Source: Streptomyces cylindrosporus
GTDB lineage: Bacteria; Actinomycetota; Actinomycetes; Streptomycetales; Streptomycetaceae
Direction of reading: 5' to 3'
DNA length: 64,000 bases
Assembly: GCF_022698165.1 (NCBI RefSeq)
Contig: NZ_JALDAY010000001.1
Location: forward strand, 744,001-808,000
Part shown: positions 18,522 to 25,711 of the stretch, in pieces
How the letters are laid out: each line of letters begins with the position of its first letter
Position numbering within the stretch: the first letter of the stretch is position 1
The notes under the pieces: generated by a model
Told to the model about the DNA's origin: nothing
The model's input: only the letters and a program-made list of their open reading frames with translations
Databases searched by the model: none
Position numbers and translations under genes: made by a program

Positions 18522-19976
18522 ATGCCCGTCAGACGACGCAGTGCCATCGCCCTCGCCGCCTCCGTGGCGACTGCCACCGCCCTCGGTGCCACCGCGCTCG
18601 CCACCACGGCCTCCGCCGCCGAAGTGCCGCTCACCGGCTACGAGTTGACCTGGGGCATCAAGCAGTCGTACCGCACCTACGTCACCGGCTTCGCGCAGGG
18701 CACCTTCACGCCCGCCGACGGCGCGACGCAGGCCGCCGACAACGGGCCGTTCACCTTCACCGAGGGCACCGGCTCCTACGACTCCACCGCGCACACCCTG
18801 GGCCTCGCCTTCAAGGGCAGCCTGAAGATCGAGTCCAAGCTGCACGGCTTCGAACTCACTCTGGCCGACGTCAGGTTCGACAGCGCGGACGCCGAGATCA
18901 CTGCCGACGTGACGAAGGACGGCACGACGACGGACGACGTGCCGCTCGCCAAGGTCACCGTCACCCAGGCGATGACGGACATGGCGACCACGCTCACCAA
19001 GGAGGCCGCGGACGTCTTCGGCAGCGCGAGCTACGAGGGCGCGGCCGGCGACCCGCTGACCGTCGTACAGAAGACGAAGACGTCCGAGTCGCCGTCCCCG
19101 TCCGACTCCACGTCGGCCACGACATCCCCGTCCCCGTCCCCGTCCCCGTCCCCGTCGCAGAGCACGACGCCGTCGCCCTCCGCCAGCACGAGCGCATCGC
19201 CCTCCGCCTCCGAGTCCGCGACCGCGGGCGACATCGTCGACGGCGAACTCGGCTGGGGCGTGAAGGAGTCCTTCCGTACGTACGTCGTGGGCAGCGTCGC
19301 CAACGGGAAGATCACGGCGTCCGACGGGGCGACCCAGGCCACCGGCAACGGGCCGTTCACCTTCACCGGCGCCACGGGCGCGTACGACACCGACGCCGAC
19401 ACCCTCGCCGCCTCCTTCGAGGGCGCCGTGAACTTCAAGGGCCATGAGACGAACGGCACTTACGCCCTCGACCTCACCCTCTCCGACCTCAGGGCGACCC
19501 TCGACGGCGGCACCGGCGAACTGACCGCGGACGTCACCAGCCTCGGCGAGACGTCGCGGGACGTGGTCCTCGCCGACCTCAAGGCGGGCTCGGCGGACCT
19601 GGCCGCGAAGGACGACGTCATCACCGTCGACGACGTCTCCGCGATCCTGACCGCCGCCGGCGCGAAGGCCTTCAGCGGCTACTACGAGGAGGGCACCGAA
19701 CTCGACCCGGTCGACCTGTCCGTCGCCCTGAGCGCCGACGCCGAACTCCCCTCCGGGGACGGCGAGTCGGGCACCTCCGCCGGCTCCGCGACCGCCGATG
19801 CGTCCGGTACGACGGCCGGCGGCGCCACCGGCTCCACGACCGGCGGCCTCTCCGGCACCCTCGCGTCGACCGGCTCGAACACCCCGGCGCCGATGCTGGG
19901 CGCGGCAGCGGCGGCCACCGTGGCGGCGGGCGCGGGCGTGGTGTTCGCGGTCCGGAGGCGACGGGCGGCGGAGTAG
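18522..19976 (+). CDS. HtaA-domain protein with LASTG sortase signal
   Basis: A 484-residue secreted protein. It has an N-terminal signal peptide (ends near ASAAE, residue 29), HtaA domain 1 (about 33-180), a Ser/Pro linker of TCCCCG hexanucleotide repeats (near 19120-19157), HtaA domain 2 (about 235-405) and a Gly/Thr/Ser-rich stalk. It ends with a sorting signal: LASTG at residues 447-451, a hydrophobic segment and RRRR. LAxTG is the motif of streptomycete sortase E, so this HtaA should be covalently attached to peptidoglycan. It is 70 bp after the first HtaA gene with its own AAGGAG site, probably the same iron-controlled transcript. Heme binding is inferred from the family. Confidence 0.88.
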   Translation: MPVRRRSAIALAASVATATALGATALATTASAAEVPLTGYELTWGIKQSYRTYVTGFAQGTFTPADGATQAADNGPFTFTEGTGSYDSTAHTLGLAFKGSLKIESKLHGFELTLADVRFDSADAEITADVTKDGTTTDDVPLAKVTVTQAMTDMATTLTKEAADVFGSASYEGAAGDPLTVVQKTKTSESPSPSDSTSATTSPSPSPSPSPSQSTTPSPSASTSASPSASESATAGDIVDGELGWGVKESFRTYVVGSVANGKITASDGATQATGNGPFTFTGATGAYDTDADTLAASFEGAVNFKGHETNGTYALDLTLSDLRATLDGGTGELTADVTSLGETSRDVVLADLKAGSADLAAKDDVITVDDVSAILTAAGAKAFSGYYEEGTELDPVDLSVALSADAELPSGDGESGTSAGSATADASGTTAGGATGSTTGGLSGTLASTGSNTPAPMLGAAAAATVAAGAGVVFAVRRRRAAE

Positions 19977-19989
19977 GCCGCCCGCGGGG

Positions 19990-21126
19990 TCAGCCCTTGT
20001 CCTGTCCGGTGAACAGGCTGATCAGGCGCTGGGCCGTGTTGTGCTCCGAGTCGATCTGGTGGATGTCGGCGCCCTCGAAGACCACGGTTTCGGCGCTGCG
20101 GCGGAACATCCCCTCCTCGTACTCGGCGAGCGCCGCCTCGACGTCGTCCGGGCGCGCCGCCAGGGCCTTGCCCAGTTCCGCGCCGTCGAGCATGGCCAGG
20201 TTGGCGCCCTCGCCGTTCGGTGCCTGAAGGTGGGCGGCGTCGCCGAGCAGGGTCACGCCCGGCACCCGCTCCCACCGCAGCCCGTGCGGCAGGGCGTGGT
20301 AGGGGCGCAGTACCGGCGTGGTGTCGCCGTCGGTGATCAGCGCGGTGAGTTCCGGCGCCCAGCCCTCGAACTCCGCCGCGATGCGCGCGCCCGCCGCGTC
20401 GGCGTCGGTGAAGTCGATGTCGGCGAACCACTCCTGCGGCCTGCTGAGCATCACGTAGGCGTGCAGGGTGTCGCCGCTCTCCCGGTGCGCGAAGATCTCC
20501 TGGCCCGGCGAGGGCGCCATCAGCGATCCGCCGCCGACCGCCTTCGCGGCGGCCGGGTGCCGGGTGTCGGCCTCGTACAGGTAGATGTCGACACATGACG
20601 TGCCGGTGTACTCGGGTACGGCGTCGGTGAGCAGCGGCCGTACCCGGGACCACGCGCCGTCCGCGCCGACCAGCAGGCCGGTGTCGAGGCTGGTGCCGTC
20701 GGCGAACGTCACCTCGTGGCGCCCGTCGCCGAGCGACCGGGTGCCGGTGACCTTGTGGCCCCAGCGGACGGTGCCGGCCGGCAGCGAGTCCAGCAGTATG
20801 TCCCGCAGCGCGCCGCGCATCACCTCGGGGCGGCCGCCGCTGCCGTCGTCGGCCTCCTCGAACAGGACGGTCCCGTCCGTGTCGAGGACCCGCATCGCCT
20901 GGCGGCCCTCCAGGACGATGGCCCGGAACTCGTCCATCAGCCCGGCCGCCTCGACGGCGAGCTGTCCGTTGTAGTCGTGGATGTCGAGCATCCCGCCCTG
21001 CGTGCGGGCCGCCGGGGAGGCCTCGGCCTCGTGGACGGTGACGGGGATGCCGTGGACGTGCAGGACGCGGGCGAGCGTGAGTCCGCCGAGTCCGGCGCCG
21101 ATGATCGTGACAGGGGTGGTCGTCAT
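19990..21126 (-). CDS. FAD-dependent monooxygenase (TetX/PHBH-like)
   Basis: A 378-residue class A flavin monooxygenase. The N-terminal FAD motif is IIGAGLGGLTLARVL (GxGxxG), the central region has LLVGADGAWSRVR (DG motif), and the GDAAH motif reads LLGDAAHLQAPNGEGANLAM. Overall arrangement resembles TetX-like enzymes that hydroxylate aromatic or antibiotic substrates; the substrate is unknown. The start ATG at 21126 has GAGGAG upstream. Upstream lie a TTGACA hexamer and four 11-bp-spaced heptamer repeats (see separate entry), so it is probably under a direct-repeat-binding regulator. It is convergent with the HtaA gene. Confidence 0.87.
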   Translation of the reverse strand: MTTTPVTIIGAGLGGLTLARVLHVHGIPVTVHEAEASPAARTQGGMLDIHDYNGQLAVEAAGLMDEFRAIVLEGRQAMRVLDTDGTVLFEEADDGSGGRPEVMRGALRDILLDSLPAGTVRWGHKVTGTRSLGDGRHEVTFADGTSLDTGLLVGADGAWSRVRPLLTDAVPEYTGTSCVDIYLYEADTRHPAAAKAVGGGSLMAPSPGQEIFAHRESGDTLHAYVMLSRPQEWFADIDFTDADAAGARIAAEFEGWAPELTALITDGDTTPVLRPYHALPHGLRWERVPGVTLLGDAAHLQAPNGEGANLAMLDGAELGKALAARPDDVEAALAEYEEGMFRRSAETVVFEGADIHQIDSEHNTAQRLISLFTGQDKG

Positions 21127-21182
21127 GGTGGCTCCTCGGGATCGGGGCCGCCGGATGATCTCCGGCCGCCGTGTCTCGAAGG

Positions 21183-21233
21183 TGTCAACCCCCACCGACG
21201 TCCCGCCGACAATCCACCGACACCGGACCGACA
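21183..21233 (-). promoter_or_regulatory. Four 11-bp-spaced heptamer repeats followed by a -35-like TTGACA
   Basis: On the plus strand the heptamers ACCGACG (21194), GCCGACA (21205), ACCGACA (21216) and ACCGACA (21227) start exactly 11 bases apart. On the minus strand they read TGTCGGT towards the monooxygenase gene and end 5 bases before TTGACA (21188-21183). A further ACCGACA at 21247 is out of register. The arrangement is typical of binding sites for OmpR/SARP-type winged-helix regulators. Confidence 0.6.
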
Positions 21234-21331
21234 GCCCCGATGGATCACCGACAGCGGGTATCCCGAGGCGCTGCCACTCGCCGCCGAAATCCGGTTCCGC
21301 TGCCGTCGCCCCGTCCCCGAGACTGGTGCCC

Positions 21332-22207
21332 GTGAACAGGGTGACCAGGGAACCGCTGCCGGGCGGCCCGCTCGTGCTGGCCGTGTCGGGCCGGCCCGGT
21401 CCGCCTCCGTTGCGCTTCGAGACCGCCGACGGCGGACGGCGGCTGCTGCGGCAGGGCGAACGGCCGCTGATGCTGGGCCGGTTGTCGGACGAGGACCACT
21501 GCTGCCGCGAACTCCGTCTGCGCCGCCTCGACGGCTACCGCTCACCACTGCCGCCCGTCCGCTCCGCCGCGATGCGCGGCCCCGGCAACTGGCCGCACCA
21601 GTACGCCCGTTGGCTGGAGGAGACCGCGCGAGGCCCGCTGTACGACGGGCGTTGGTCGCTCACCGTGCGCGGCTCCTTCGCATCCGGCATCTGGACCGAG
21701 GACCTGGTGACCGAGTGGCCGGACGGCCGCCTCGAACTCCTCTGCGGAGGCGGCTGGCACGGTGTCGTACCCCTGCGCCGCCTCTCGCCGCCGGAGGCCC
21801 CGCGCGTGAAGGCGTACCGCAAGCACGCCCGCGAGGGCACGCTCGCGCCCGTGCTGCTGTGGTGGGTGCCGGCTCTCGACGGCTGGCTGATCCTCGACGG
21901 CCACGACCGCGCGGTGGCCGCGCTCGCGGAGGGCGCGCCGCCGCCGTGCGTGGTGCTCGCGCGGGTGCGGGAGGAGGCGGAGTGGCGGCGGACGGCCGAC
22001 GACATGACGGCGTCCCACGAGGAGCGGCTGGCCCGGCTGCCACCCGGCCGCGCACGTCAACGGGCCGCCCTGGAGGCGGGGTACGCCGACGCCATGTCCT
22101 GGCTGCCGTACGAGGAGACGCACACGGACCTCTGGCCCTTCCCCGGCACCCCCGCCACCTGGGAGGACCTGGCCGCCCGCGCGATGTTTGAATGCCCCCG
22201 TGACTGA
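21332..22207 (+). CDS. Conserved hypothetical protein
   Basis: A protein of about 291 residues that I do not recognise. It has no signal peptide or membrane segment. It contains RWSLTVRGSFASGIWTED (a beta-rich block) and, near the middle, WWVPALDGWLILDGHDRAVA, which loosely resembles the DGHHR-type box of ParB N-domains. The C-terminal third is Arg/Glu rich. The start is uncertain: GTG codons at 21326, 21332 and 21341 are all in frame and none has a clear ribosome site. Its stop overlaps the start of the PhzF gene, suggesting translational coupling. Function not assigned. Confidence 0.6.
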   Translation: MNRVTREPLPGGPLVLAVSGRPGPPPLRFETADGGRRLLRQGERPLMLGRLSDEDHCCRELRLRRLDGYRSPLPPVRSAAMRGPGNWPHQYARWLEETARGPLYDGRWSLTVRGSFASGIWTEDLVTEWPDGRLELLCGGGWHGVVPLRRLSPPEAPRVKAYRKHAREGTLAPVLLWWVPALDGWLILDGHDRAVAALAEGAPPPCVVLARVREEAEWRRTADDMTASHEERLARLPPGRARQRAALEAGYADAMSWLPYEETHTDLWPFPGTPATWEDLAARAMFECPRD

Positions 22208-22856
22208 CTACGACGTGCTCCGCGTCTTCTGCGCACCCAACGGCGGTTACGGCAACGAACTCGGTGTCGTCCGTGAGGGGTCCGTGATGCCCGAGCGGGC
22301 GGAGCGGCAGGCGTTCGCCGCGAAGCTCGGGTTCAGCGAGACCGTGTTCGTCGACGACCCCGAACGCGGTGTCATCGACATCTACACCCCGACCCTGCGC
22401 CTGCCCTTCGCCGGTCACCCGTGCGTCGGCGCGGCCTGGCTGCTCGACGTGGAGGAGCTGGTCACGCCCGCCGGTGCCGTCGGGGCGCGGCAGGACGGGG
22501 AGTTCAGCTGGATCGAGGCGCGGGCGGAGTGGGCGCCGCCGCGGACCTTGCGGCAGTACGCGACGCCGGCCGAGGTGGACGACCTGCCCGTGCCGCCCAA
22601 GGGGGAGTGGATCTACGCCTGGGCCTGGGAGGACGAGCCGGCCGGGCGGGTCCGTGCGCGCGGTTTCCCCGGCCGGGACGACGGCATCGACGAGGACGAG
22701 GCGACGGGCGCCGCGGCCCTCCTGCTGACGGACCGCCTCGGCCGCGCCCTCAACATCACCCAGGGCACGGGCTCCCAGATCCTCACCGCACCACAGCCGT
22801 ACGGCTGGGTGGAGATAGGCGGCCGCGTCGTCCTGGAACGCCAGCCGGAACACTGA
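22200..22856 (+). CDS. PhzF family isomerase-like protein, short
   Basis: A protein of about 218 residues with the PhzF/diaminopimelate-epimerase-like fold signature. It has NGGYGNELGVV near the start, the SETVFV block with the conserved catalytic Glu, LRLPFAGHPCVGAAWLL and DEDEATGAAALLL. Full PhzF proteins are usually 260-300 residues; here the middle is shortened, so the second lobe may be incomplete. The start is set at the GTG at 22200, which overlaps the upstream stop; a TTG at 22188 is in frame too. The substrate is unknown, and there are no phenazine genes nearby. Confidence 0.8.
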   Translation: MTDYDVLRVFCAPNGGYGNELGVVREGSVMPERAERQAFAAKLGFSETVFVDDPERGVIDIYTPTLRLPFAGHPCVGAAWLLDVEELVTPAGAVGARQDGEFSWIEARAEWAPPRTLRQYATPAEVDDLPVPPKGEWIYAWAWEDEPAGRVRARGFPGRDDGIDEDEATGAAALLLTDRLGRALNITQGTGSQILTAPQPYGWVEIGGRVVLERQPEH

Positions 22857-22953
22857 CCCCGGCCGCGGGCGGTCTGCGCGGGCCATCTGGCCGGAGGCCG
22901 GGAGTGCCGCCACACTGAAGCCGTCGTGGCGACGGGTGCAGGGGGGCGGGTCC

Positions 22954-23748
22954 GTGGCTTGGTGGGTGGCGGGCGTGGTCGTGGTGTGCTTCGTGGGCGG
23001 GTGGCTGTTCAACTACCCCTGCGACGCGGGGCATTGGCGGTACTCGGTCGGCCTGGGAGCCGAGGAGCGTGCGGCGCGGAAGGCACTGAGGGCCGCGCGG
23101 TCGGCGAAACGGGACACCTGCCGTGCCGTCGACCTCGACGTGGCGCAGGCCGAGCGGCGGCTGTCGGACGGGATCAGGAAGTACGAACAGCGGCTCCGGG
23201 AGCGGAAGGCGGCGAAGGAAGCGCTGCTGCGGACCGGGCCGGGCGAGAAGGTCGCGCCCGGACGGTGGCTGGGGGAGCTGGAGTTGTACGAGCACGCCCT
23301 GCTGTTCGTGCACGAGGAGGACCGGGGTGACGGGGAGCCCCGGAAGAGGACCGTCGAGCAGTGGTCGCTGGCCGGGCTCAAGGTCACCCGCGGCACCGGA
23401 CAGACGTACGCCTATATCGAGGTGATGGGGCCCAAGGGCAAGCGGCGCAGCGCGCGGTACCCGTACACCGAGTACGACGAGGCGGCCGTCCATCTCCTGC
23501 ACGACGAGATCTGCAACCAGGTGGTGGAGGACGCGGACTTCTGGCGGGAGCGGCACGCGGATGCCGCCGAGGTCGATGCCGAGATCGCGCGGCTCAAGGC
23601 CGAGCTGGCGCGGACCGAGGAGACGGGCCGTGCCGAGGTCGCCAAGGCCGAGAAGCACGCGGCCACCGAGCGGGAGCGGGTCGGCGCCCTGCTGCGGGCG
23701 GCCCAGGACACCTGGAAGGACCAGGCCGGCCGCAGGCCAAGACGCTGA
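22954..23748 (+). CDS. Membrane-anchored coiled-coil protein, unknown function
   Basis: A protein of about 264 residues. One N-terminal hydrophobic segment (AWWVAGVVVVCFVGGWLF) is followed by a charged helix (about 40-95) rich in Arg/Ala/Glu, a globular middle (YEHALLFVHEED and TYAYIEVMGPKGKRRS, PH-like strand pattern) and a C-terminal coiled coil (about 200-255). The start GTG at 22954 has GGGGGCGGG just upstream; a GTG at 22936 is an alternative. I do not recognise the family. The globular middle facing the cytoplasm could be a lipid- or protein-binding module, but that is a guess. Confidence 0.65.
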   Translation: MAWWVAGVVVVCFVGGWLFNYPCDAGHWRYSVGLGAEERAARKALRAARSAKRDTCRAVDLDVAQAERRLSDGIRKYEQRLRERKAAKEALLRTGPGEKVAPGRWLGELELYEHALLFVHEEDRGDGEPRKRTVEQWSLAGLKVTRGTGQTYAYIEVMGPKGKRRSARYPYTEYDEAAVHLLHDEICNQVVEDADFWRERHADAAEVDAEIARLKAELARTEETGRAEVAKAEKHAATERERVGALLRAAQDTWKDQAGRRPRR

Positions 23749-23770
23749 CGCGGGCCAAGACGCCGACGCG
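23735..23770. repeat. Two-copy 18-bp tandem repeat
   Basis: Unit GGCCAAGACGCTGACGCG is repeated once with one change (23735-23752, 23753-23770). It covers the end of the coiled-coil gene and the gap to the heme oxygenase stop. Confidence 0.6.
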
Positions 23771-23775
23771 GGTCC

Positions 23776-24423
23776 TCACGCCGACAGTGGGAACTCCGCC
23801 CCCAGCGCCCGGAACACCGCCGTGTTCAGGGCGAACGCCCGCTTGCACTCCGTCACCACCCGCTGCTTCTCCAGTTCGTCCGCCGGCAGCGCGTCCAGCA
23901 GCTCCCGGTAACCCCGCTTGAAGGCGGCCGGGTTGGCGATCTCCTCGAAGACGTAGAAGCGGACCCCGTCTCCCTTGCGTGCGAAGCCCCACGTCTTCTC
24001 CGCCCTGCCGCGGATGATCTGCCCGCCGGAGAGGTCGCCGAGGTAGCGGGTGTAGTGGTGGGCGATGTAGCCGGCGGGCCAGCCGTCGGCACACTCCTTC
24101 ACCCTCGCCGCGTACTCCTCCGTCTCCGGCAGCGCCCGCAGCCCCGCCCGCCAGTCCGCACCCCGCAGATGCGCCAGGTCCCGCTCCAGCGCCGCCAGCC
24201 GGAACAGCTCCGGCCGGATGAAGGGCCCGGCCACCGGATCGGCGGCCAGCCGCTCGGTGCCGGTCTCCAACGCCTCGTAGACGAACCACAGTTGCTCGGT
24301 GTAGCGCGCGTACGCGGCCACCCCCAGCCGTCCGCCCAGCAGGTCGCTCATGAACGTCGAGGTCTCCGCCTCCGTGTGCTGCTCGTGCGAGGCGGTGCGG
24401 ATGACTGTCGAGAAGGAGTCCAT
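23776..24423 (-). CDS. hmuO: Heme oxygenase (biliverdin-producing)
   Basis: A 215-residue canonical heme oxygenase that opens heme to biliverdin, CO and ferrous iron. The proximal His is in ASHEQHTEAE near residue 18, and the distal helix GDLSGGQ near 130 has the glycines that contact the heme face. The start is taken at the ATG at 24423, 9 nt after AGAGG. The ATG at 24432 would place the ribosome site too close. The iron box at 24437-24455 overlaps the probable promoter, so it should be expressed under iron starvation together with hmuTUV and the HtaA genes, completing heme utilisation. Confidence 0.93.
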   Translation of the reverse strand: MDSFSTVIRTASHEQHTEAETSTFMSDLLGGRLGVAAYARYTEQLWFVYEALETGTERLAADPVAGPFIRPELFRLAALERDLAHLRGADWRAGLRALPETEEYAARVKECADGWPAGYIAHHYTRYLGDLSGGQIIRGRAEKTWGFARKGDGVRFYVFEEIANPAAFKRGYRELLDALPADELEKQRVVTECKRAFALNTAVFRALGAEFPLSA

Positions 24424-24436
24424 GAGCCCCATCCTC

Positions 24437-24455
24437 TAAGGTAAGGCTTACCTAA
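24437..24455 (-). promoter_or_regulatory. Iron box at the heme oxygenase promoter
   Basis: TAAGGTAAGGCTTACCTAA is nearly a perfect palindrome around its centre and matches the DmdR/IdeR consensus at about 16 of 19 positions. On the minus strand a TTGACT hexamer overlaps its upstream edge, and a TAGAGG hexamer (-10-like) overlaps the downstream edge, so bound repressor would cover the promoter. Confidence 0.85.
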
Positions 24456-24525
24456 GTCAACAGCCTTCCCGACCCTTCGTCGGTAAAGTTGCCGACAGTC
24501 TGTCGGTAAAAGCGTACAAGAGAAA

Positions 24526-24549
24526 ACCCGCCCCCAGCAGGGGGCGGGT
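24526..24549 (-). terminator. Rho-independent terminator of map
   Basis: A perfect 10-bp stem (ACCCGCCCCC 24526-24535, GGGGGCGGGT 24540-24549) with a 4-base loop. On the minus strand it is followed by TTTTCTC. It lies 13 bases after the map stop. Confidence 0.85.
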
Positions 24550-24561
24550 CGCGGCGCGCGG

Positions 24562-25419
24562 TTACGGCAGCGTGAGAATGTCCGCCCCGGTCTCCGTCAC
24601 CACCAGCGTGTGCTCGAACTGCGCCGTGCGTTTGCGGTCCTTCGTGACCACCGTCCAACCGTCGTCCCACATGTCGTACTCGTGGGTCCCCAGCGTCAGC
24701 ATCGGCTCGATCGTGAAGGTCATCCCGGGCTGCATCACCGTCGTCGCGTGAGGGCTGTCGTAGTGCGGGATGATCAGGCCCGAGTGGAACGACGAGTTGA
24801 TCCCGTGCCCCGTGAAGTCCCGCACCACCCCGTACCCGAACCGCTTCGCGTACGACTCGATGACCCGCCCGATGACATTGATCTGCCGGCCCGGCTTGAC
24901 CGCCTTGATCGCGCGGGTGAGGGACTCCCGGGTCCGCTCCACCAGCAGCCGGCTCTCCTCGTCGACGTCCCCGACCAGGTACGTCGCGTTGTTGTCGCCG
25001 TGCACCCCGCCGATGTACGCCGTCACGTCCAGGTTGACGATGTCGCCGTCCCGCAGCAGCGTCGAGTCCGGAATGCCGTGGCAGATCACCTCGTTGACGG
25101 AGGTGCACAGCGACTTGGGGAAGCCGCGGTAGCCGAGCGTCGAGGGATAGGCGCCGTGGTCGCACATGTACTCGTGCGCGACCTTGTCCAGCTCGTCGGT
25201 GGTGACACCCGGCGCGATGAGCTTCGCGGCCTCCTCCATCGCCCGCGCGGCGATCCGCCCGGCGGTCCGCATCGCCTCGACGGTCTCGGGCGTCTGCACC
25301 TCCGGCCCGGTGTACGGCGTCGGCGCGGGCTTGCCGACGTACTCGGGCCGCCGGATGTTGCCGGGGACGGAACGGATGGGGGACAGCTCCCCCGGGACGA
25401 GCAGCGACTGGCCAGACAT
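24562..25419 (-). CDS. map: Type I methionine aminopeptidase
   Basis: A 285-residue methionine aminopeptidase that removes the initiator Met from nascent proteins. The metal ligands are visible: Asp in [10 protein letters not shown] and GGVHGDNN, His in [11 protein letters not shown], Glu in FTIEPML and Glu in TAQFEHT. A roughly 40-residue N-terminal extension with a PxxPxP-like SH3-binding look ([12 protein letters not shown]) is as in actinobacterial MapB-type enzymes. The start MSGQSL at 25419 is chosen over an upstream ATG that would run into the neighbouring small gene's leader. Streptomyces usually has more than one map copy. Confidence 0.95.
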   Translation of the reverse strand: MSGQSLLVPGELSPIRSVPGNIRRPEYVGKPAPTPYTGPEVQTPETVEAMRTAGRIAARAMEEAAKLIAPGVTTDELDKVAHEYMCDHGAYPSTLGYRGFPKSLCTSVNEVICHGIPDSTLLRDGDIVNLDVTAYIGGVHGDNNATYLVGDVDEESRLLVERTRESLTRAIKAVKPGRQINVIGRVIESYAKRFGYGVVRDFTGHGINSSFHSGLIIPHYDSPHATTVMQPGMTFTIEPMLTLGTHEYDMWDDGWTVVTKDRKRTAQFEHTLVVTETGADILTLP

Positions 25420-25477
25420 GCCAGCGAGTCTAACGAGCCGCGGTGGGGGAACATGTCGTAGGCGAGAGGAGCAGGTC

Positions 25478-25711
25478 ATGGCCTTGTTCAAGAAGCGCAC
25501 GGTCGGCAAGCCGGGCGAGTGGTACTACTGCCTGGAGCACAAGAAGGTCGAGGAGGGGCCCGAGTGCCCCGCCAAGGACCGCTTCGGCCCGTACGCCTCC
25601 CGGCAGGAGGCCGAGCACGCGATGGCGACGGCCCGCGAGCGCAACCTCCAGTGGGAGAACGACCCGAAGTGGCACGACGCCCCGGCGGGCAGCGGCACCG
25701 ACGAGGACTGA
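25478..25711 (+). CDS. Small conserved protein, unknown function
   Basis: A 77-residue protein rich in aromatic and charged residues ([21 protein letters not shown], then [15 protein letters not shown]). The [13 protein letters not shown] part resembles the repeat of SPOR-like or DUF-type small proteins. A strong GAGAGGAGCAGG site precedes the ATG. It is divergent from map, and its stop touches the stop of the convergent MFS gene without any gap. Two Cys residues could bind metal or form a disulfide. Function not assigned. Confidence 0.75.
   Translation: MALFKKRTVGKPGEWYYCLEHKKVEEGPECPAKDRFGPYASRQEAEHAMATARERNLQWENDPKWHDAPAGSGTDED

Noticed and set aside
22188..22200. TTG start for the PhzF gene
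   Set aside because: The GTG at 22200 directly overlapping the upstream stop gives a more typical N-terminus; the TTG cannot be excluded.
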